The notes: a model not told the origin generated them from the sequence alone. A stretch of 64,000 nt of DNA from Phymatolithon calcareum (GCA_977006965.1 OZ345377.1:1302001-1366000), one strand, 5' to 3'; numbered from the stretch's first letter, positions 49,584 through 60,589 are shown. Program-made: numbers and translations.

Positions 49584-51695
49584 ATGGCGTCCAATAATGC
49601 CCGTGTGTGGGGGCGCCGCGCTCATGTACCCCAGACGGCTCCTGCCTGGGTTAAGGAGGCGGCTTATGTATTCGCAGAGGCCGCGCCCATGCCCATGGGC
49701 GCCGGAAACCGCTCCCCGATGCGTGACCTGAAAGGATGGCTTGCTAGGCTTTTGGCTGAGGATGTGCTTCCCCGCTGGGTAGACGCGGCTGCAAAGCTGT
49801 GTGAAGTTGCAGAGCATGAGCGCCGTGTCCATGCAGAGGTTTTCACGCGAACCGTTCTACGTGCCGTTTCAGAGCGAGATCATACGCGTTCGCAGAGTGT
49901 TGACACCACGTTGCGTCGCCATTGCTCAACTGATCCTAGCAAGGGATTGACGTTTATGAAGATCCTCAACGCAATGTGCGCAGCCTTTGATTTTGCAGGT
50001 TGCACCTCGCGTTGTGAGCGGAATGCTTCTGATCTGGTCACTATGTCTGTTGCTGAACGTTGGAGGTTGCGTTTCGACTGCCTAATCGCAGCGTTTAACG
50101 CTGTGAGGGTTTGTGTGAAAAATGATCACGCTAGTAAAGAACTCATCACGAGTATCACCAACAAAACTTGGGCTACCACATTCGCTTCATTGCTTCTCAA
50201 GGAGGTTCATAAGCACTGCGCTATGGAACCGGCGGTGTTGTTCTCCAGCAGGTGTACCTACGTCCTTGACGGTTGCGCAGAGCGCCGCGATCTCGCAAAC
50301 GCGATCGCGGAGGCGGTCATGTGTGCTGCACCGCATGCAATGGCTCTTGCATGCGTCTCGCGCTCGTATTTCTCCATCACTGTGGAGAATGACCCGATTT
50401 GTTGTGCTGCCATGCTTATGCCACACAGTCGGGACTTTGCGCTTACCCTCGCTGACCGAGCTGTTGGACTGAAGGAGCCAGATGCTATAAAGGGATCTCG
50501 AATTCCGATTGAGATTCATAGGGAGATCCGTCTCTTTTCGCATGTCAGCCGCATTGCACAGAATCCCGAGTTAATTTCTCGTATCATGGTCGCGTTTGCT
50601 CCTGTGTTCAAATGCTACAAACCTCCGTTGCAATGGCGACCGCTAGATTTCGAAATGGAAACGTTGCACAGTTTAGCGTCCGGTAAGCATTGGATCGCGC
50701 TCACGGTCCTAGCGCTTGTGGACGAGGATGAGGGGCATAGGCACAACAATCCTGTGAAATATATGGAAGCTCTCAAACGCTATGAAATGTCAGGTGAGAG
50801 CGGTGACGTATTCGGTGCCATTCATGCTGCAAAAATGCTGATTAATGGAGTTGCAGGCATTCCCCGCGATCCGGCTAGGGCGCTGAACTTCTTAAAATAT
50901 GCGGCAAGTCGCAATATTAGAATGGCCATCTCCCTTCTCGCTGATCTATACAGCGGGAAAGGTGAGCCTCAAGTGAAAAGAAACGAAGTGGAGGCGGCTC
51001 GTCTTTACCAGGTCGCCGAGGATCAGGGCTGTTATCGAGCCGCGTTTGGTCTTGCAAATCTGTACAGGCGAGGTGCTGGAGGGCTTCCGAAGGACGAGGA
51101 AAAAGCTGAGGAATTGGACAGGAGAGGGAATGCCCTTTTAGCAGAGAAAGCACAACGATATGGGCTCCCTCCGGACCCGGGGAATGCAGTAAGACAGATC
51201 GGTGCTCCAGACTCCGATCATTCGACAACTGATTCCTCAGCTGCGTCATCGCAATCACCGTCCTCTTCTGCGTCCTCGGGCCTCCGTGAGGTGTCGCCGA
51301 CATTTTCTAGTCAACTAGGCGCGCTTGCTATGTCAGAAGAATCGGAAGTGGGAGAGGCATTGGCTCAGGAAGTTGAGCAGTCTCTTATGATGCAGCTCCC
51401 AAGCGTTGGGGCATACGAGGAGGATCTCATGACAGTCCCTGAAATTCCACTGCAGGTGTCTTCGGAAGTCTGTGTTCATGAGCCAAGTGTTGTCACGACA
51501 TGCGCAACCCCACTGGATGATCCTTTCAACCTTCTGCAACCAGAGTTGCCTGAAATCAAATATAGCCAGGTTTCTAGGTTGCGAACTGCCGCTGAAGTGG
51601 ATCTGGGCGACGTCACAGAGTTTGCCGTACCATTGAAGCGCGCTCGTTACCAAGCTCCAGAAGAAGGAATTGGTGTCGGATCTTATCCGCCGTAA
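49584..51695 (+). CDS. Sel1-like repeat protein
   Basis: 703 residues from MASNNARVWGRR at 49584; the frame is open 71 codons further upstream, but that part is Pro/Cys/Arg-rich and looks like leader. Residues 1-400 are mostly helical with no recognised family. About 405-520 has three Sel1-type (TPR-like) repeats: AIHAAKMLINGVAGIPRDPARALNFLKYAAS, MAISLLADLYSGKGEPQVKRNEVEAARLYQVAEDQ and AAFGLANLYRRGAGGLPKDEEKAEEL. The C-terminal 180 residues are Ser-rich and acidic and look disordered. Sel1 repeats are protein-interaction scaffolds; SEL1L acts in ER-associated degradation, but no signal peptide or membrane segment is seen, so a cytosolic role is more likely. Confidence 0.75.
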   Translation: MASNNARVWGRRAHVPQTAPAWVKEAAYVFAEAAPMPMGAGNRSPMRDLKGWLARLLAEDVLPRWVDAAAKLCEVAEHERRVHAEVFTRTVLRAVSERDHTRSQSVDTTLRRHCSTDPSKGLTFMKILNAMCAAFDFAGCTSRCERNASDLVTMSVAERWRLRFDCLIAAFNAVRVCVKNDHASKELITSITNKTWATTFASLLLKEVHKHCAMEPAVLFSSRCTYVLDGCAERRDLANAIAEAVMCAAPHAMALACVSRSYFSITVENDPICCAAMLMPHSRDFALTLADRAVGLKEPDAIKGSRIPIEIHREIRLFSHVSRIAQNPELISRIMVAFAPVFKCYKPPLQWRPLDFEMETLHSLASGKHWIALTVLALVDEDEGHRHNNPVKYMEALKRYEMSGESGDVFGAIHAAKMLINGVAGIPRDPARALNFLKYAASRNIRMAISLLADLYSGKGEPQVKRNEVEAARLYQVAEDQGCYRAAFGLANLYRRGAGGLPKDEEKAEELDRRGNALLAEKAQRYGLPPDPGNAVRQIGAPDSDHSTTDSSAASSQSPSSSASSGLREVSPTFSSQLGALAMSEESEVGEALAQEVEQSLMMQLPSVGAYEEDLMTVPEIPLQVSSEVCVHEPSVVTTCATPLDDPFNLLQPELPEIKYSQVSRLRTAAEVDLGDVTEFAVPLKRARYQAPEEGIGVGSYPP

Positions 51696-52606
51696 TTCCG
51701 TCAGGACTGGCACCACTTGTTTCATATGTCCCGTTTGTACCATAATCACTCGCACACGCGAAACCGCGGCCCACCTGCTTAACGCCACTTTTTGGGACAC
51801 GGGCGCATCTCGTAGCAGTTTTTTATCACTGGACACCCGCGCGACGGCAATGATAGCTTGGCAGTTTGGTAGTAGACGTATTTAGCTCTCGTCGCGTGGG
51901 CTTGTCGCGCCCTGGTCTTACTTAGTTTTAGGTTTTCTTTATGCTTCGTCAGTTTTGTGTAGTGCCCTGGTCTCGGTTTTTTTCTTGCGCTGCATCGGGA
52001 TAGATTCGCCCCCTTCCGCACCTCTGAAGTGAGCGGCGCCCACCTGGAGGTGGTGCTCGTGAAGAGCCGTCGAATTGCAATCAATCAACTCCCTTCTTCG
52101 CTCCTATGGATTTGCAAGTAAAGTGGACCCCCGCTTGGCGATTAATGAATTGTTGTGGCGTTTGCCACCTCCACATATATCTTTTCATCACGAGTAGTTG
52201 CTATTGAATCCTCAGCTCCAAAGGCCAACAACTGATGGGTCAGGGAATCATTTGTTGTCAGGATGACTCCACCCTCGCGATCCGCCGCCCCTACAAATAC
52301 TGAACTGCATGGCATAAGAAGCACAGGCATTGCTGTCTTATTCTTCGTCGAAGGAATTACACACGTACAGACCGGCTTCACTGTTGCAGTTCCATTCTAA
52401 AAGAATGGAACCACATAAGCGCCAAGCTTTACAATTCGACACTGCAGAGAGGTTTCCCTGCGGCTTTTCGTCGTGGGAGAGTATTCTACTACGCTATATA
52501 ACACAAAAAGAAAAAGTCTCTCAACAGGGTTCCCGACAACTGAAAACGACTGTTGCGCGTTAGCCAGTTCACTTACAACTTTGCCGCAATTTCAGGCTCT
52601 GATAAC
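51696..52606. other. Intergenic between convergent genes
   Basis: Convergent 3' ends of the Sel1-repeat gene and the COG0523 GTPase gene. A 79-codon minus frame at 52142-52381 has no recognised motif. Confidence 0.45.
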
Positions 52607-54673
52607 CTAAGCGTTGCTACCACCGCTTGCTGGCTGGGGCATATCCGAATTAGGGGCGAGGGAGGCCTCGACAGCAGGTTCTGCAACCGCAGCGGCAGGA
52701 GCAGCGGGTATCGGGGCAAGTGCAGGGAGCTTTCCGCCTCCGTCTATGTTCGGTATATTACCACCATTGAGACCAGGAAGCATTGCTCCACTACCGTCAA
52801 GCGCGGAAACATGAGCACCAGCGTTCATGGCCGGCATTGAGCTGATATGCGGCAACGAGAAGTTTGCCGGATTCTGTGGTGGTGCGTTTTGCAAAGCGGC
52901 CAATTCGATGGGCGCCTGCTGCGGCAAGTCCTGTGAAATACTTGGCAGCGTCCGATCAGACGTGTGCGGCATGAGAGCGGGACCGACACCAGGAATGGGC
53001 GCGGTAAGCGCTGGTAACGGGGTTTGAAGCCCTGGGATTGGCTCCAACGATGCACCGTCCGGGCCTCGCGGCAGATGAGGTTGAATGCCATTCGGGATTC
53101 CTCCTGCTGCCGCCAGCGGGGCCATTCCTGGCTGAATCGGGATGCCGGTGGGATCGTGAATGCCTTGGTATGCTAGCCCTTGTTCATCGTAATCATCCTC
53201 CATGTCTTCTTCGGGGTACAAGTCTTCATCGTCCTCCAGGTCGTCGAAGTCCTCATCCTCATCATCAGGTCTTGAGATGCAGTTCTCCAGCATCTGGTGA
53301 ATGTATGCTTTGTCGAGGTTACGTCCGATAATGACAAGCTGGTTGCTCGGGGTAACACCCTCCGGCCACTCGTCCTCCTCCACGTTAAAACGCTGCCCTG
53401 ACCAGTGGAACACAAATCGCGAGGAGTAGTTGCGGAACCAGAGCAGGCCTTTTGCGCGGAAGACACCTGGCGGGAGCTCCTCCATGAATTTGAGTCGAAA
53501 GCGGTTGAGAGAAAATGACTGCTTACTCACGAACGACAGACTGGTGAATCCTTCCTGTTCGAGATGATTCTTCTTCTTCTTTTCTTCATGGTGATGGTGA
53601 TGATCATGATCATGGGAATGACCGCATTTCTCCCCAGGAGCGTGTTTATGACCACACGACGACTTGTCCTTCGCATGCTCTCCTTCCTTTTTCGTGTTAC
53701 CTTCATCCGTTTGATTTGGTTTCACTTCTCCCTCCTTTTTGTCTTCCGCTTTGGACGTCTGTTTACCATTTTCTTTGTTGACATCCTTGTTGACGTCTTC
53801 TTGAGCGTTAGTCTTCGCCTCACCTTTTTCGTCCCCATTCTCGACGGCTTGCTTCCCATCCGCAGTCGCATTATCCACCCTGTTCTTCGAATTTGCCGCG
53901 ATACGAGCGGCAACGTCAAGGTCGAAGAGGGCGGCAATTGGGACGTACCCCTTCTGGCTCTTCAAAATCCTGGTATTTGGACGAATTTCCAAAATGTTCT
54001 CGAGCGCCTCCTGTAGCTTTTTCTCCTGCACCAAATCAGTCTTTGACAAAAGCACTGTGTCTGCAAACTGAAGCTGTTTTGCTGCGGTCTCGCTATCATA
54101 GTGCTCCGCAGTCCAGGACGAGGAATCGATGACTGTGAGTACCTGATCCACGTAAAGATCCTCACGGAGCTCAGTGTTGGATACGGAATCAATGATGGGT
54201 TTCGGGTCTGCGACACCGGAAGTCTCGAGAATAAAATAATGAGGCTTTTCACCAGGACGGTCGAGAATTTTTTGCACAGCGTCAATGAAGCCGTTCGAGA
54301 TAGTGCAGCACACACAGCCATTGTTAAGCTGAATGGGGTCACCTTCGGCTCCCTCAGCCTTGGTATCGACGAGCTGATTGTCAATGTCGACATCGCCAAA
54401 CTCGTTGATGAGTACGGCGATGCGCAGCCCGTGATTGGAACTCAATATGTAATTGAGAACGGTAGACTTCCCGGCACCTAGAAACCCAGTGAGAATGGTG
54501 AGTGGGACCTGCTCTGCGGGCATCTGCTTTGTGATCGCCTCGGCGGCGGCCCAGGAACCGTCCGCTGTGAGAATGGTTGCCTCCACATCAGGAACAACGT
54601 CGGCTTCGCCAGCCTGGTCGCTACACAGAAGGTCAGCGACGCGGCGCTTCTTCGCAGGTGGTGGGTCAGCCAT
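52607..54673 (-). CDS. COG0523 / CobW-family G3E GTPase (metal chaperone)
   Basis: 688 residues. Residues 1-16 are basic (PPPAKKRR). The G3E GTPase shows LTGFLGAGKST (Walker A, 63-71), VLINEFGDVDID, the metal site GCVCCT, ILETSGVADP and LLSKTDLV. A Lys/Glu/Asn-rich linker (about 275-340) is followed by a His-rich metal-binding stretch (GHKHAPGEKCGHSHDHDHHHHH, about 341-362). The CobW C-terminal domain follows (FRLKFMEELPPGVFRAKGLLWF, RFVFHWSGQRF), then an acidic tract and a 160-residue Pro/Ala/Gly-rich tail not typical of the family. COG0523 proteins insert zinc or cobalt into client enzymes using GTP hydrolysis; eukaryotic ZNG1 serves methionine aminopeptidase. Client unknown here. Confidence 0.88.
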   Translation of the reverse strand: MADPPPAKKRRVADLLCSDQAGEADVVPDVEATILTADGSWAAAEAITKQMPAEQVPLTILTGFLGAGKSTVLNYILSSNHGLRIAVLINEFGDVDIDNQLVDTKAEGAEGDPIQLNNGCVCCTISNGFIDAVQKILDRPGEKPHYFILETSGVADPKPIIDSVSNTELREDLYVDQVLTVIDSSSWTAEHYDSETAAKQLQFADTVLLSKTDLVQEKKLQEALENILEIRPNTRILKSQKGYVPIAALFDLDVAARIAANSKNRVDNATADGKQAVENGDEKGEAKTNAQEDVNKDVNKENGKQTSKAEDKKEGEVKPNQTDEGNTKKEGEHAKDKSSCGHKHAPGEKCGHSHDHDHHHHHEEKKKKNHLEQEGFTSLSFVSKQSFSLNRFRLKFMEELPPGVFRAKGLLWFRNYSSRFVFHWSGQRFNVEEDEWPEGVTPSNQLVIIGRNLDKAYIHQMLENCISRPDDEDEDFDDLEDDEDLYPEEDMEDDYDEQGLAYQGIHDPTGIPIQPGMAPLAAAGGIPNGIQPHLPRGPDGASLEPIPGLQTPLPALTAPIPGVGPALMPHTSDRTLPSISQDLPQQAPIELAALQNAPPQNPANFSLPHISSMPAMNAGAHVSALDGSGAMLPGLNGGNIPNIDGGGKLPALAPIPAAPAAAVAEPAVEASLAPNSDMPQPASGGSNA

Positions 54674-56417
54674 GGGACGAAGTGCCGTCCGTCAGGGATG
54701 GTGCTATGGTCGATCGGTCAAGTCTGACGGGAGAAGACGGAATAAGGTGGTCGACGGGAGAAATGAGTACCCTGTTGCCTCTTCCTCGGTGGTGTCTACC
54801 TTCATGAAGTATGCGCGCGCGTACGTGCTGGACGAGCTAGGGTTGGTGAGATGAACGGACATCCAATCGGTGGGTATCATGCAGCCTATAAGGCAGTGTA
54901 AGTATATGGTCGAACTGGCGTCTCGACTCGTGAAGACCAATACAGACCTGTTTATGTAAGCGCCAACCAATGGGACGCAGATGTCTGTCCTTGACAGCAG
55001 GGATCCACAATGTTTAGTGCACGCAAATGGAGTGCACACGACGGATTTTTCAGTTTATTTTTAGGTGTCAATGTTTTATGGGCCGTTTGGACCCAAAATT
55101 GCACATTTAGGGCCACAATATAAATTTTCTACGTTGCATATTGGGTTGTCAAAAAGACAAGCTACTGTGGTGCTAGTGGCTGCTTTTCTAACGAAGAAAT
55201 AGAGCACAAGGGCATTTACTCGATTTCTCCGGTGTAAAGGAAAGAAAGTCGTCGGGATGGCGACTACTCCATTCCAAGATTTCTCTTTCAATCTGCTGTA
55301 CACGGCAAAGAATGGAGGTTTTCCGTGATGCATCCCCTGCACCAAAGGAGTTTGGACCCGGACAACGAAGTGCTGCACTGTTGTGCCATGCGATACGGAA
55401 CGAATTACTGCAGTTTCTGAGGTTCCCGTACAAATCCCTCTGTAATCCGCTTCATACAATAGATGTTGCGAAACAAACAAAGATCTCCAATGTTAATGAT
55501 ACGGATCTGATGCAATACGAGTCCTTTGTCGAGTGTGTTCCAGAAGAACCCGGAGCTAGCAGGCCTCAAATAGCTTTCCTTGTAATAGTCCCCCATCGGC
55601 TTATCCAGTAAGATCCTGTGGTAAGTAGAATCTATAGGACATCCTCAACACAAACCACCATTGGCTCTTCCTGTTGGCATTCTTCAAAATTAAATAATTT
55701 AACTTGAACGAATTGAGCACACTCTTGAATGCGCTCCAAGTATCGAACGAATGTTGATATATGACACTTCCCTCCTGGTGCACCACATGGCATTGCGAAA
55801 CTTCGAACTCATGGAATGTCCCGGGAGCTGTGCGTCATCATCCACATCAACGTGTTCCTATAAAGGCAGAAGCCTTCCATCTGTACACATCAGAGGTGTG
55901 ACTGGCGTCGTTGGCCCTTGCCAGCTGTTAGCTCTTGCTTCGCACTCTCGCGGCCTGGTCGATTTGGCAGCGCTTGGTTGGCGTTTCGCTCTAGAAGAAG
56001 AACCAACAGCGGACGGCGTGCCCGCAGGTCAGGCACACGTTTCGGCATCCGGTGTTACATGTCTGGAAAAGCGCAAATAACACATTTACTTGTACCACTT
56101 AGCAGAGCTACATGGACGACATTGGAGCGTGTGCTGGTACTCTAAGAGTAATTTTTCTTCCGTGTTGTAGACTGAGTTTGCAGACCCCGCTTTCTAGCGA
56201 GTTCACATCTTCACAGATACAGTAAAGTTTGTAGATACGTTCGTTGGTGAGATTGACCACGGGAGACATCAGAGCGGGCTGGGCAAGCACGATTGGGTGC
56301 GCGCTTTGACAGGACGGAGAGAGTAATGAGGGGACCAAAATAGCTAGAGACAAAGGGATGTGATCTATCCATGGTCCCAAAGCCGACGGAGAGCATGACC
56401 TCTAAAAATTCAGTCAC
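54674..56417. other. Intergenic, no gene supported
   Basis: Frames at 55076-55480 (minus) and 55751-56080 (plus) lack motifs. The first few hundred bases are the promoter side of the COG0523 gene. Confidence 0.45.
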
Positions 56418-56465
56418 GCGGATACAATCCACTTTCTAGTGGCTGAGAAAGTGGATTGTATCCGC
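56418..56465. repeat. Perfect 20-bp inverted repeat (hairpin)
   Basis: 56418-56437 and 56446-56465 are exact complements (GCGGATACAATCC ... ) around the loop AGTGGCTG. It has the same form as the hairpin at 22537-22588. Confidence 0.85.
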
Positions 56466-56759
56466 CATTATAGCGTCTATTGATGCGCATTCACGTCAGT
56501 GAAACAGATTGAGATGAAGAGATTTGATGAGTTTGATGCCAAAAACTGAATCTACTATTCAAAAGTGGTTTCACTCGTAAACTTGAAAAAAATTGATTCT
56601 GTTGGAAACATCACCCATTCCTATTCCCGTTCTTGAGCTGCAGAAGATGTTGATATCTGTCGATGAGGTGTCCTTGCTTTTGTGAGTGCAAACACTGCGT
56701 CGTATTTTGTATTTCCACAATGTGAGATTAGCACCTTTCCCGTGGTCTAATTTTTCTCC

Positions 56760-56960
56760 ATTCTATCCTATACATCGCGACATTCAGAGCTTCTTGCACG
56801 TCTAAGTCGGGGACTTCATTGGCGAGTGATTCCGGCCTATCTAGACACACTATCTAGACGTTGCATACTATGCAACGCTTGTCAATTGGAAGGATGTGTC
56901 CAATCCAGTTCCAACGCTGATTTCTGGCATGCAGCACATCGATGAGAGAGGGCTCTCGAA
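56760..56960 (-). pseudogene. Second LINE reverse transcriptase relic
   Basis: Nucleotide similarity to 42130-42340: TTCTCCATTCTATCCTAT at one end and AGGATGTGTCCAATCCAGTT at the other, in the same relative order and orientation. The equivalent protein would be the RWxxxGHIL block. Heavily decayed. Confidence 0.55.
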
Positions 56961-57263
56961 TGTTATGACCACCAATATCCCTGCTCGAGTCGCCAGTCCA
57001 CTGTCCATGCGACCGTGCACGTGTTGCCCCTTAGTCTGCCTGCGTGTTTGAAAGAAGTTGCTCGATGAATGGTGCTATCGGATACAACATTCATGTGGAG
57101 AAACAGTAAGCAGAGCCTGCTCTTGGGGACCAGGGGGTCTCCGTCTAAGGGGCTACGCAGATTGGGGTAGAGAAACACAAGGCTTCTTGAGTGCTTTCTC
57201 TGTCGCCTGCACGCGGTTTGCGGAACGCGTCTTGTCGCAGGTACCGAGGGGGCGCTGCTCTGC

Positions 57264-57563
57264 GTGTGGGTGCTTGCATTACTGGACAGCAATATCGATT
57301 GCAATTGTTTTTTCGATGCACCGACGAGTAGAGCGCACGCCACGAAAGGGAAGGCACGTGCTGCGACCACGGAAACAACGCCCACGCCGTCGAAAAGTCC
57401 TCTGAGTCGCGAATTTTTATTCAAGCATGAAGTTTTTGAAGGTGTCATAAGTCATACGTCCCACCGGTGGCTTACCGTCACCTTTGGTCTTTCCGTATTC
57501 ATTGCGCTATTCTTAGTGTTGATGGCTCTTGCAAATATCCGTCTCCTCTGTAAATTGTTTTGA
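57264..57563 (+). CDS. Small protein with a C-terminal transmembrane helix (uncertain)
   Basis: 99 residues. A Thr/Pro-rich middle is followed by HRWLTVTFGLSVFIALFLVLMA, a clear membrane helix, and a short basic tail (NIRLLCKLF). It would be a tail-anchored protein. No family recognised. The stop codon lies inside the left arm of the hairpin at 57550-57657. A frame on the other strand covers the same region, so coding status is weak; an upstream exon is possible. Confidence 0.3.
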   Translation: MWVLALLDSNIDCNCFFDAPTSRAHATKGKARAATTETTPTPSKSPLSREFLFKHEVFEGVISHTSHRWLTVTFGLSVFIALFLVLMALANIRLLCKLF

Positions 57564-57657
57564 CACGCGTCTCTTTAGACATTCTGTACCAAAATTCGCA
57601 GAGCTCCGCTAATTTTGGTGCAGAATGTCTAATGAGACGCGTATAAAAACAATTTAC
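57550..57657. repeat. Foldback hairpin with 47-bp arms
   Basis: 57550-57596 pairs with 57611-57657 with only four mismatches around a 14-base loop (CGCAGAGCTCCGCT). The arms start GTAAATTGTTTT. This is a short foldback element or a precursor-like hairpin. Confidence 0.85.
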
Positions 57658-57978
57658 GTCTATCGGGGAAGGCACGTTGAACGGCGTAATCAGCTGCAAA
57701 TAGAGAATAAAGTGCCAACGTGGTGTAAGCAATATGATTGGCTGCCCAAAAGCCGCACGTCGACACGGACTGCCCTATACTCGTGCTTCCCGTGTCGACA
57801 TCAAGGATCTCGCCAGGCTGGCGACATCACCAAGCTTCGCCCACACGCACTGTTGCATTTCCCGCGTGGAGGAATTGAGCTCCATTGCATTTGAGTAACT
57901 TCCGATTTGGGAGCCAACCACGCCTGAGACGGGCATTATTCAGTCTCACACCTCCATGGGAGTCTCACTCTAGCGTCC

Positions 57979-59229
57979 TTGTACAGTGTGGTCGGAGACT
58001 TGCCAATTTCGCTCGAAAAGAACTCCGGTGAAATGATTCCCCCTCGGCGCATACGGCGCACACGAGCCGAAATGAACGACGCAGTGGTGCTTTCGCTCCA
58101 GATCGCTACCCGATTTCCAGGCGGATTATTTTCCGGACCTAGCGCTCCCATATCTGTACCTCTACGCGCAGAGACCCCGGCGGGAGCGCTGGAGGATGCA
58201 CTGCGAGACCCACTGGTACGGTCATCGGTCCTGCGGTTAAATTCCAATCGGAGATATACTCGCCGGGTTGTGATGGCGACTATTCGTCGGGACATTGGGG
58301 CGACACCAGCTTCAGGCACAGTATTGAAACCACGTTCTCGAATTGAAAAAGAGAAACTGTTTCAAGGCGCCGCATTGTGTGTCTACATTGAACTGACACC
58401 GGAAAACAGTCAGCAGTTGCAAAAACCTCAAATTTTGGAGACGGCTTCGCCAGAGTCTGGGCTTCGTAGAAGCAAGAGAAAGCGACCTCGCGAGACGCCC
58501 CAGATGTATGCACCGGCTTTCGAGTCAAGTGTCACTTCTTCTGAAATGTCAGACATGGAGGAGGAAAATGCAGTCTCCGAGTCTGGTAACGCTGCTGATG
58601 ATGACTGTGACTATATCGTCCCATTCGTATCTGTGTTCAGTAGGCTTCCACCCCGTGAAGATGCAATCATGTGTGGTATGCTTGATGTACTGAGCTTAGA
58701 GGGAAGACTCATGTTTCCCCGAATAGTGGAAAAGAAGATGATGGCCCTATTTGCCGATTTATCTGCTGTCCTCGTGTACCTACAGACGTACTGGGCACTC
58801 GATGGTTTGCGGGTCATTGTCCCCGAAATGCTGCTGAATATAACGCTGGAAAACGATATCAGACCATATTTACAAAGGGCCATATCGAAAGTGCCCCTAC
58901 CAAAGGTAGAGGCACTAACCATATCTTGCGCTCGGGAAAATATACAGAGTAACGACTTACTGTCGAGAAAGATCCCACAATTGAGCAGGATGTGCACCTC
59001 GCTCTCTGCAGGAGCGAAGTCGAAGCTCACATGCAAGGCTGAGGAGGAGTCTGGTGGGCAACTGTGGCTCGGAAGCAAACTGCGGAAAAGTATTTTAGCG
59101 TTTCTGAACAAGTTTCATCTGTGGGACCCGGAGTCATCGCCAAGGTCGATGACAAGTGGACAGAAAGGCGCTGCGCCTTCCCAACAAGTTCATTGCGAGC
59201 TTCCCGCTTTGCGCGAGCCAGACGTCTAG
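57979..59229 (+). CDS. Hypothetical protein, 416 residues
   Basis: Open frame of 416 codons; ATG at 57979, with later Met codons at residues 19 and 32 as alternatives. Residues 20-130 are Arg-rich. About 165-175 holds a strongly basic cluster (LRRSKRKRPRE) that could be a nuclear localisation signal. About 185-215 is acidic (EMSDMEEE, DDDCDY). Residues 215-320 are a mixed helical, hydrophobic region (PREDAIMCGMLDVLSLEGRL, MALFADLSAVLVYLQTYW) and are probably folded. No family recognised. Nothing in the neighbours suggests a function; length and composition support it as coding. Confidence 0.5.
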   Translation: MYSVVGDLPISLEKNSGEMIPPRRIRRTRAEMNDAVVLSLQIATRFPGGLFSGPSAPISVPLRAETPAGALEDALRDPLVRSSVLRLNSNRRYTRRVVMATIRRDIGATPASGTVLKPRSRIEKEKLFQGAALCVYIELTPENSQQLQKPQILETASPESGLRRSKRKRPRETPQMYAPAFESSVTSSEMSDMEEENAVSESGNAADDDCDYIVPFVSVFSRLPPREDAIMCGMLDVLSLEGRLMFPRIVEKKMMALFADLSAVLVYLQTYWALDGLRVIVPEMLLNITLENDIRPYLQRAISKVPLPKVEALTISCARENIQSNDLLSRKIPQLSRMCTSLSAGAKSKLTCKAEEESGGQLWLGSKLRKSILAFLNKFHLWDPESSPRSMTSGQKGAAPSQQVHCELPALREPDV

Positions 59230-60589
59230 GTACGGCATACTGTCAGTATCAGCTTAAAGCGTGGCGTACGTTCTGACATCACACGGACCAAGTGGTGAGC
59301 AAACGCTTATACCTTGATGCCCGTTCTCCAATTTGAGCAGTTCGCAATCTTCCAATAAAACTACTGCACGGGTCCGCATTCTGCGTTTGGCGAAACGAGT
59401 CCGAGGTCAGATCTTTCGAGCGCAGGTATTACTGCCGATACATTGTGGAGCTGTTACAGCAGTCGGTAAGTGAAGTTATTCATTATGCACAGTAATTGGA
59501 TATGTACCTCCAATTACTGTTGAGACGAGTATCGGACTCTGTTCTCACAAGTTTGTGTGCTTTTTCGACTGAAAAAAGGATTGAGACTCGGAAAGTAGGT
59601 AAACTCACCGACTGGCGTTTCGGGGCAGAAACGACATGGGATGTTACAAACTCCCCCGCGCGGATCGACGAGTGGCAAGAATGGATATATTCTGCGTCGC
59701 ACAGGAGGGGAAATGGTTTCCCCCCTCGAGATCTCTTTTTGAGTTTGGATGTGGGCTTTGGATTTTTCTGATGGTGCCGCTTTTCCCACAATGGACCCTT
59801 CTGATTCCGACAGCATGCTGTCTTCGTGGTTTGCCAGAAGTGTTGCCCCAAGCGTCTTTAGATGCATGCGTAGAACTATGATAAATTTCTCTCTCCAATT
59901 ACTGTAGATTTCTATTACGAATTGCTGAGCACATCTGGGTCATTACGATTGATACACACAGCATTGCTTGTCTCTTTCCCCACTGCAGGGAGGGCCAGGT
60001 ACCATACTACCATAAAACTATAACCATCCACTGTATATTGCATCCTGATGGATCACCGCTCCCTTGGTGTGAGGTCAAACGTTCGTTGCTGGTCTACCGA
60101 TCACGTACCATACAACTGAACGAGCTCTGAGTGACACCAATAGACATTGAGGAAAATAATTACAGCATACTCGTCGTTGCGGTCGGCAAATTATTTCTAA
60201 ATTAGTTGGACCCAACCAAGAGTTATCACTGCATCCACATGAGGACATTGAACGTCATCGTTCATCCATGTTGCGGTTTTAATCCCGTAACTTCCTATAG
60301 CTGCTTAATTGGCGTCGTTGTACAAATGTAAACAACACCGGATGTCAGAACACAAATGTCTACGCTGTAGTGGACGCTCTGCCTCCAGACATAAGTTTAT
60401 TGGACGAGTGGGCATCCAGATTGTAGAGGAATTTTGCCGTGAGAAACCACTAGACGTACTCAAGTTTCTGAACAATGAGAAGCTATTTTCAAACAGCTTC
60501 AGACGCTTACCTTTTGCGTGAGCGATCTTTCCGCAATAAACAAAGAAAGAAATGTCAACAATTTTCTCTAGATTTCCGAGCTCCAGGCG
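59230..60589. other. Intergenic with short inverted ends around 59489-59905
   Basis: ACAGTAATTGGA at 59489-59500 and its complement TCCAATTACTGT at 59894-59905 bound about 400 bp that have overlapping frames on both strands and no recognised gene. It could be a small MITE; no target duplication seen. The rest to 60589 is featureless. Confidence 0.4.

Noticed and set aside
59483-59898. Overlapping frames of 80-122 codons on both strands
   Set aside because: All possible frames are open over the same 400 bp, none with motifs; more likely the interior of a small inverted-end element.
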